Of a stretch of DNA of 64,000 bases, positions 62,637 to 64,000 are shown piece after piece. Location: positions 806,001-870,000 of the forward strand of contig NZ_OY787469.1 in NCBI RefSeq assembly GCF_963678835.1, given 5' to 3'. The DNA is from an uncultured Desulfuromonas sp. Its GTDB lineage: Bacteria > Desulfobacterota > Desulfuromonadia > Desulfuromonadales > Desulfuromonadaceae. The notes beneath the pieces were generated by a model. It worked only from the letters and a program-made list of their open reading frames with translations. It searched no databases and was not told the DNA's origin. Position numbers and translations under genes: made by a program. The stretch's first letter is position 1. Each line of letters begins with the position of its first letter.

Positions 62637-63752
62637 TTATACCACTTCCGGAATGTCAACCTCATGGGCGATGGCCCACATGAAGGCACAGAGTTCCCGG
62701 GCGATGGCCGTTACAATCACCTGCTTGCATTTTCCCCGTTCCAGCATGTATTTGTAGCGGGCACAGAGCCGGAGTTGGGCTTTCCAGGAAATAGCGCAAA
62801 TCTCTTGTGATAAACCTTCTTGGCGTTTATGTAACACCCGACTGATGCGGGCAGGAAGGCGGTAAGCCCAGGCTGCTTCCACAAGAACCCGGCGCACATG
62901 GCCATTACCTGTCTTGGTGATGGCGCCTCGTTTCGTCTTCTCGCCACTGGAGTGTTCCGATGGAACCAGACCAAGATAGGACATCAGTTCAACGGGACTA
63001 TCAAAACGTGTCAGGTCGCCGATTTCCGCAACTGTGGTCGCAGCAACAATTAAAGAGACACCGCGTAGTGACTGATAGGCCTTGGTGACCTCAAACATAC
63101 GCCATTGCGGCAAAAGTTGCTGAATCTGATCCGTAAGGCGTTTCACCCGGCACGTGCTCTCAGTTAATGTGTCGACATATTCCTGAAGAGCGATTTGCTG
63201 AGCGGGATGGGGCATTTTAATCTCAGCGATCCACCGCATATGGGCCTGACTCCAAGGAGTTCGTCCGTTGTATCTGAACCCATGCCGAAGCAGGAAAGCC
63301 AGAATGCGCTGCTTGGCTTTTTTCTGCGTTATTTTGGCATCTTCTCTCGAGCGGGTGAGATCCCGCATCGCTTCATCTTCCGCCGCAGGGACAAAGACGC
63401 CGGACAGTTCACCGGCCCGATGCAGGCGGGCAAGCATCTGCGCATCCCGGCGGTCATTTTTTATCCGCTCGCCGCTTTTCCTTGGAATCTTTGAGGGGGC
63501 CACCACCTGGCAATCGAATCCCTGAGCTGTCAGGTGGCGGTAAATCTCATAGCCGCAAGGACCGGCTTCGTAGACAAAGTGCAGTTCAGCTCCTTTTGAA
63601 ATAAGTTTCCTAACCACCTTGTCCAGAGCAGACAAGTCACCGGCAATTTCACCGTATCGGCGAACTTCGCCAGTGCGACCGTCCTCGGCAATGGCTATCT
63701 CAATAGATTTTTTATGGACGTCCAATCCGATAAACATGCTAGAATTTTTCAA
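62637..63752 (-). CDS. IS110-family transposase 2
   Basis: 371 residues from a TTG at 63752, placed 6 nt after AAGGAGG. DEDD domain FIGLDVHKKSIEIAIAEDG (Asp), FVYEAGPCGYEIYRHL (Glu), KNDRRDAQMLARLHRAGEL (Asp pair), and the C-terminal part with LRGVSLIVAATTVAEIGDL and YLGLVPSEHSSGEKTKRGAI (serine nucleophile region). Different subgroup from copy 1. It lies at the array boundary. Confidence 0.92.
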   Translation of the reverse strand: MKNSSMFIGLDVHKKSIEIAIAEDGRTGEVRRYGEIAGDLSALDKVVRKLISKGAELHFVYEAGPCGYEIYRHLTAQGFDCQVVAPSKIPRKSGERIKNDRRDAQMLARLHRAGELSGVFVPAAEDEAMRDLTRSREDAKITQKKAKQRILAFLLRHGFRYNGRTPWSQAHMRWIAEIKMPHPAQQIALQEYVDTLTESTCRVKRLTDQIQQLLPQWRMFEVTKAYQSLRGVSLIVAATTVAEIGDLTRFDSPVELMSYLGLVPSEHSSGEKTKRGAITKTGNGHVRRVLVEAAWAYRLPARISRVLHKRQEGLSQEICAISWKAQLRLCARYKYMLERGKCKQVIVTAIARELCAFMWAIAHEVDIPEVV

Positions 63753-63856
63753 GACCTGCCTCCTTGGTTTTGGCTCTGTGTTGGGGTTATTAAATTTTCA
63801 ACATAACCCACGTTTGCAAGGGGCAGGTCCTTTTTTGTTTCTAACTGTCAGCCATT
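63753..63856 (-). other. Upstream non-coding end of IS110 copy 2
   Basis: Contains gttggggttat / ataacccac that can pair around aaattttcaac. In IS110 elements the non-coding end encodes a bridge RNA; this short stretch is a candidate part of it, but I cannot show the guide loops. Confidence 0.35.
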
Positions 63857-64000
63857 ATGTCTAGTAAATGGTTTCATTCAAGTGGTTTAAGAGCGTTTCT
63901 ATCTTTTTTAGTTGTTATTCTCGCTGGTTACAGTTTCTCTGTGGCATGTGCCTCGCCCTGCAGCTATTACGAAATGCAGAAAACTATGGAAGGATATCTG
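63857..64000 (+). CDS. Exported protein, N-terminus only (cut by window edge)
   Basis: ATG at 63857 opens a frame of 48 codons running to the last base. It starts with a signal-peptide-like sequence: basic start, hydrophobic core FLSFLVVILAGYSFSVACAS, and then CSYYEMQKTMEGYL. An AxA-like or lipobox-like (VACAS) cleavage site is visible. No clear Shine-Dalgarno sequence. The rest lies beyond the window. Confidence 0.5.
   Translation, partial: MSSKWFHSSGLRAFLSFLVVILAGYSFSVACASPCSYYEMQKTMEGYL

Overview
The window reads as a chromosomal segment of a Gram-negative environmental bacterium. I favour a Desulfuromonadales-like deltaproteobacterium (Desulfobacterota), because of the mix of PEP-CTERM exported proteins, c-di-GMP signalling, bacteriohemerythrin, partner-switching regulators, an Rhs protein and many IS/REP elements. 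This placement is an inference from gene style, not from a marker gene. No rRNA or tRNA gene was recognised.

Layout. 0-3.1 kb: the 3' part of a very repetitive TPR-like gene, truncated by the window edge. 3.3-7.9 kb: a mobile-type module with a hipBA toxin-antitoxin pair, a truncated tyrosine recombinase and mobCA relaxase genes. 7.9-19.3 kb: a DUF2202 protein, then a minus-strand partner-switching operon (MFS transporter, RsbU-like phosphatase, STAS protein, HATPase/GNAT-like gene). The last of these has lost its ATG and carries an in-frame TAG; an intact paralogue lies beside the operon. A CBS/antiporter pair and a pentapeptide protein follow.

19.4-25.2 kb: a compact four-gene plus-strand cluster encoding a pepsin-family aspartic protease, an avidin-like protein coupled to it by a 1-nt stop/start overlap, a hybrid histidine kinase with two receivers and an HPt domain, and a receiver-GGDEF diguanylate cyclase. 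This is the strongest candidate for an undescribed system. 25.4-38.6 kb: two PEP-CTERM proteins, a 1493-residue Rhs protein with a candidate immunity gene, displaced rhs fragments, MITE-like elements and three generations of an ISL3 element. After these comes a tightly packed cassette (CHAD protein, ParA ATPase, ribbon-helix-helix protein, HhH/poly-lysine protein) that looks like a polyphosphate- or nucleoid-linked cargo-positioning system.

38.6-54.1 kb: gpmA, two lipase-like hydrolases, a TatT-like lipoprotein, hemerythrin, a CorC/HlyC-type transporter, an IS110 element, small membrane proteins, a solute-binding protein with its own two-component system, and an S41-family peptidase. 54.2-64 kb: two near-identical copies of a RAYT-type Y1 transposase unit flanking a pentapeptide lipoprotein, a truncated IS91, an integrase-less array of integron cassettes with three recognisable attC sites, a second IS110, and the start of an exported protein cut by the right edge.

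Dispersed repeats recur throughout: three REPIN-like palindromes, a family of MITE-like elements sharing one terminal inverted repeat, two other intergenic repeat pairs, and several gene fragments (rhs, CorC, pentapeptide) showing repeated duplication and deletion.
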